Of a stretch of 64,000 bases of DNA, positions 61,020 to 64,000 are shown piece after piece. The notes beneath the pieces are model-generated. The model was not told the origin of the DNA. It saw only the letters and a list, made by a program, of their open reading frames with translations, and did no database searches. This DNA comes from Nyssa sinensis (lineage: Eukaryota > Streptophyta > Magnoliopsida > Cornales > Nyssaceae), in the NCBI GenBank assembly GCA_008638375.1, contig CM018043.1:56252947-56316946 (forward strand), read 5' to 3'. Each line of letters begins with the position of its first letter. Position 1 is the first letter of the stretch. The position numbers and the translations under genes were made by a program.

Positions 61020-62272
61020 GTATGACCTTCCTTCTGTAGTGAACTGAAAAATCTGAAATCTTATTTCTAGCTTGTACCTTAGAAGCCAGTGACTAGGATC
61101 CCATGTCTGGGAGTTGATTAAATGCCAAGTTCATCAAGCATTGAATCTAGAGCATCAATCTGATCCTTGGCCACTGTTCAAATGTTCTTTACATGAGAGT
61201 CTATCCTGACATTGGACAACAAATGAAAATTTGTGACGGTAGGAAGCTATTCATAGTTTGGTGGAATGGGCAAAATTTGTGTGTAAAGCCATTCATATAA
61301 GGAAATCCTTGTGACTGCGACCTGTGCAATAGTGAGATACATAGCTTCTCTTACTGACTTGTGCTTTTATTACAGGACCAAAATCACTTGATGATAAAGA
61401 CATACATGGCCATCATGGCTGAGAGGGATGCTGCCATGCGGGAACGGAGCATGGCGCTCGAGGAGAGGAAAAGGGCCTTAGCTGAGCGAGACTTGGCAAT
61501 GCTTCAGCGTGATGCTGCAATTGCAGAGTGTAATGCTGCCAAAAGCGAACGAGATGAGGCCTTTGCTGCCCTCCGATTCCAGGAAAGTTCCATGAATGGC
61601 AATCACATGAACACTCCTGATTCACCTGAAAATGGAATTATACTCCGAACAAAACAGATTCATCACCAGCAGCAAATGCATTATCACATGGCCCACTTTC
61701 TGGAAGCTGCACAGTATTCGAGGGAAGTTCCCCCAGTCGATGCTTTCCAGGTTACAGGAGTCGCTTTTGACACTGCCAAACCCAGAAATGTGAAGCAAAC
61801 AAAAGATACCAAAGGAATTTCAACAAGCAAGTCGTCCAAGTCTCCAGGTAAGGGCAAAAAAGGGTTTGGAGGTAACGGTTGCAAAGACGAGCATGATTTT
61901 GATGGTAATGAGGAGGATCTAAACAGGAAACTTGTCGTTTGGGATGATGATTCAGGGTTAAACCAGGTTGATTATGACGATTCTGCCATGCCACTGCCAG
62001 TTTGCTCCTGCACAGGAGTACCCCAGCCATGCTACAAGTGGGGGAATGGTGGGTGGCAATCAGCCTGTTGCACGACAACCATGTCAATGTACCCACTGCC
62101 GCAGATGTCGAATAAGCGCTATTCCCGAGTTGGGGGGAGAAAGATGAGCGGAAGTGCTTTCAGGAAATTGCTTAATCGGCTTGCCACCGAGGGTCATGAC
62201 CTGTCCACCCCGCTTGATCTCAAGGACCACTGGGCCAAACATGGCACAAATCGTTACAGCGCCCAGAAATAG
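61017..62272 (+). CDS. BBR/BPC class II GAGA-binding transcription factor
   Basis: The main coding exon is 61376-62272 (298 codons before the TAG), entered through an acceptor (TTATTACAG|GAC). With the proposed split start (ATG at 61017-61019, intron 61020-61375) the protein is 299 residues. An in-frame ATG at 61391 is the alternative start. The N-terminal third is an alanine-zipper coiled coil of repeated (A)ERDxAM units (about residues 12-66). A lysine/serine-rich stretch ([12 protein letters not shown]) may be nuclear-targeting. The C-terminal domain (about 206-299) holds the five invariant cysteines ([10 protein letters not shown]...CC), [20 protein letters not shown] and the [10 protein letters not shown] end, which bind GA-repeat DNA. 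Arabidopsis BPC4/5/6 are the nearest class and regulate many developmental genes, partly through Polycomb recruitment. The N-terminal segment seen in other class II members is missing here, so another coding exon may exist. Confidence 0.92.
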
Positions 62273-63007
62273 CTTGTAGCCAATGTGAGACTTGATAAAA
62301 AGTAGGAAATTATATTAATGATGGTGGAAAATGGAATGTGTAATTTTTCTGGGTGTGGGAGGCAACAAATGGATTACAGGCTTATAGCAATACATTGCAC
62401 AAATTTAGGAGCCACACATACTTTCTTTTTTAAAGTAAACTACTGCGTTTATAATTCTCTCATTTTTCTTTCTTTCTTTCTTTCTTTCTTTTACCATCTG
62501 GGGTATATGGTCTCTGAAGGAGGCAGTCGGAATTATGTAGTATCATGGAGAGAGCACTGTGACGATTCTCTGCTGCAATTCAAAACATTTTCATGTGAAT
62601 ACACATCCAAGGTTATAATTTGAATTCTTCCTTCGATAATTATACTAGATGTGCCGTTTGGTCCACTTATGAGAATATCTACTCTTTACAATTTAAACAA
62701 TTTTACATTCTGCTGGTTGAGTTTGAAGAAAAGGAAAGGAAATGAGAGAGAGATTTTACTTCATGATCGGTTTAAAAATATTGAAGAGGGGGAGAGAGAA
62801 TGTTTAAAAGTTCATCTTGCTAACTTTCCAGACGTAAAAGATGGAAGAAAAAAAATTAAAAAATTAATTATTACTTGTTGTCTTTTAAAAAAAAAAGTTA
62901 ATTCCTATGTTACTCTCTATGTTCTCATAACAAATTTTTTTTTTCTTTTCTTCTCTCAATTTTTCTCAAGCATGATAGAACTAATTACAGTATTATTTTT
63001 TTTAGAT

Positions 63008-63143
63008 AAATTACATTAACCCCCTCTAAAACATATCAATATTACACATGAATTCTTATAATTTGAGAAATTACATTAGCCTCCTCTAAAACATATCAAT
63101 ATTACACATAAATTCTTATAATTTGAGAAATTACATTAACCTC
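63008..63143. repeat. 60-bp tandem repeat, 2.3 units
   Basis: AAATTACATTA(A/G)C starts at 63008, 63068 and 63128. The two full units differ at few positions. Confidence 0.9.
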
Positions 63144-63241
63144 CATTGTCGGTGTTAATAAATAAACTAAAATTACCTCATTAACGTTATATTTTAAATT
63201 ATTTTTTATTGTTAAAATTAAATAGATTAAAATTTTAAAAA

Positions 63242-63244
<3 letters not shown>

Positions 63245-63290
<46 letters not shown>
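63245..63290. repeat. (CT)23 microsatellite
   Basis: Uninterrupted CT tract about 1 kb downstream of the GAGA-binding factor gene. Confidence 0.95.
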
Positions 63291-63296
<6 letters not shown>

Positions 63297-64000
63297 AGAG
63301 TCAATCACCCAACACATCTAAATTTGCCTCAAATTTTACCAAGCCCACCTGAATTTTTTTAACAATTATCCTGGAGTTTTGATTTCGCACGTTGTAAACT
63401 TTAAAAATTAAAATTTCTATTTTGATGTGTGATTAGAATGGGAGACTAGACGGAATGGAAAGGAATGTGGCTGAGCCCAATTCCAAAAACTTGACCATCG
63501 ACGAGAAAGCATTCTCCTCGTATCATTATTAAACATTAGGGATCTCTCCCTCTCTCTCTTCCTCTTTTTTTTTTTTTTTTTGTGTTGCACTATAAATATA
63601 TTCAACTCAAAACATTTTCATTGTTATCCACGACTGAAACCATACTAAGAATTCAATGGCCATTGTTTTTCCAGTTTAACCTTAAAATAAATACAAAAAC
63701 TTTGATTTCTTAATGGCTTAAACCTACTTGACTGGCAAAAAGGACGTGTATACAATCGAGTTGGCACTAGTACTAATTAAATAGCCAATATAAAAAATAG
63801 GGCATGTTTGGCTTTGTTCTTTACGCCTACCCCTGACGAATTGCTCTAGTTAAAAGAGTGAAACGAATCATAACCTCGATGAATAGCAAGATATACACGT
63901 GTATGATCCAGAACTACCCGGTATTTTTTTGAACCCCAATCCCATCCGGGGTCATCACCCATCATTACTGTTCATTGTAGAAAGGACGCAAGGAAAAGCA

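Larger units (their letters stand above)
62273..64000. other. Downstream region of the BPC gene
   Basis: The first few hundred bases should be 3'UTR; a CTTT repeat lies near 62465-62490. Beyond are the 60-bp repeat (63008-63140), a (CT)n tract, and AT-rich DNA. The palindrome ATACACGTGTAT at about 63892 contains a G-box. No gene is recognised before the window ends. Confidence 0.4.

Noticed and set aside
1..64000. tRNA, rRNA, known miRNA or CRISPR loci
   Set aside because: No cloverleaf-like sequence, ribosomal segment, familiar miRNA or spaced direct-repeat array was seen by eye. The tRNA-Met match at 2467-2479 covers only the 13-base 3' end and is a primer-site motif.

Overview
The window is nuclear DNA from a flowering plant, most likely a woody eudicot. 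It is AT-rich, full of (TA)n and (CT)n microsatellites, and has GT-AG introns, plant-type transposon remnants and plant-specific gene families. No bacterial, organellar, CRISPR, tRNA or rRNA feature was seen. The species cannot be named from the sequence alone.

Three intact, clearly identifiable protein genes lie on the + strand: a single-exon LRR receptor-like kinase of the MUSTACHES / MUSTACHES-LIKE type (11487-14909), a three-exon NAC transcription factor of the VND1/2/3 xylem-vessel clade (41074-43747), and a class II BBR/BPC GAGA-repeat-binding factor (coding exons 61017-62272, possibly with a leader exon near 53.2 kb). A fourth, small gene (4656-4985) probably encodes an unknown protein with two membrane helices. 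On the - strand is a decayed V-ATPase proteolipid (VHA-c) pseudogene (19492-24010). Its splice sites survive but its exons carry several frameshifts.

Layout. 1-2.7 kb: degenerate endogenous caulimovirid (florendovirus/petuvirus-like), - strand, with its 5' coding end present twice. 4.4-5.0 kb: small membrane-protein gene. 9.6-10.1 kb: hAT-type MITE. 11.5-14.9 kb: LRR-RLK. 19.5-24.0 kb: VHA-c pseudogene, whose 4-kb intron holds a 495-bp tandem repeat. 24-39 kb: gene-poor, repeat-rich DNA. 39.2-43.7 kb: NAC gene with a probable leader exon and a GC-AG second intron. 45.6-46.7 kb: an orphan promoter-like unit. 46.8-48.0 kb: a solo LTR with a 5-bp target duplication. 52.9-62.3 kb: BPC gene, whose upstream intron holds a LINE fragment, a recent 93-bp duplication and a Tourist-like MITE. 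62.3-64 kb: repeats.

The genes are independent transcription units. The LRR-RLK/NAC pair is notable: from memory, the closest Arabidopsis relatives (At4g36180 and At4g36160) are near neighbours, which suggests old conserved gene order. Both families have been linked to cell-wall patterning. No wholly new multi-gene system was found. The most unusual items are the virus/tRNA-primer junction at 2.48 kb, the split start codon proposed for the BPC gene, the GC-AG NAC intron, the multi-frameshift VHA-c pseudogene and the orphan unit at 46 kb.
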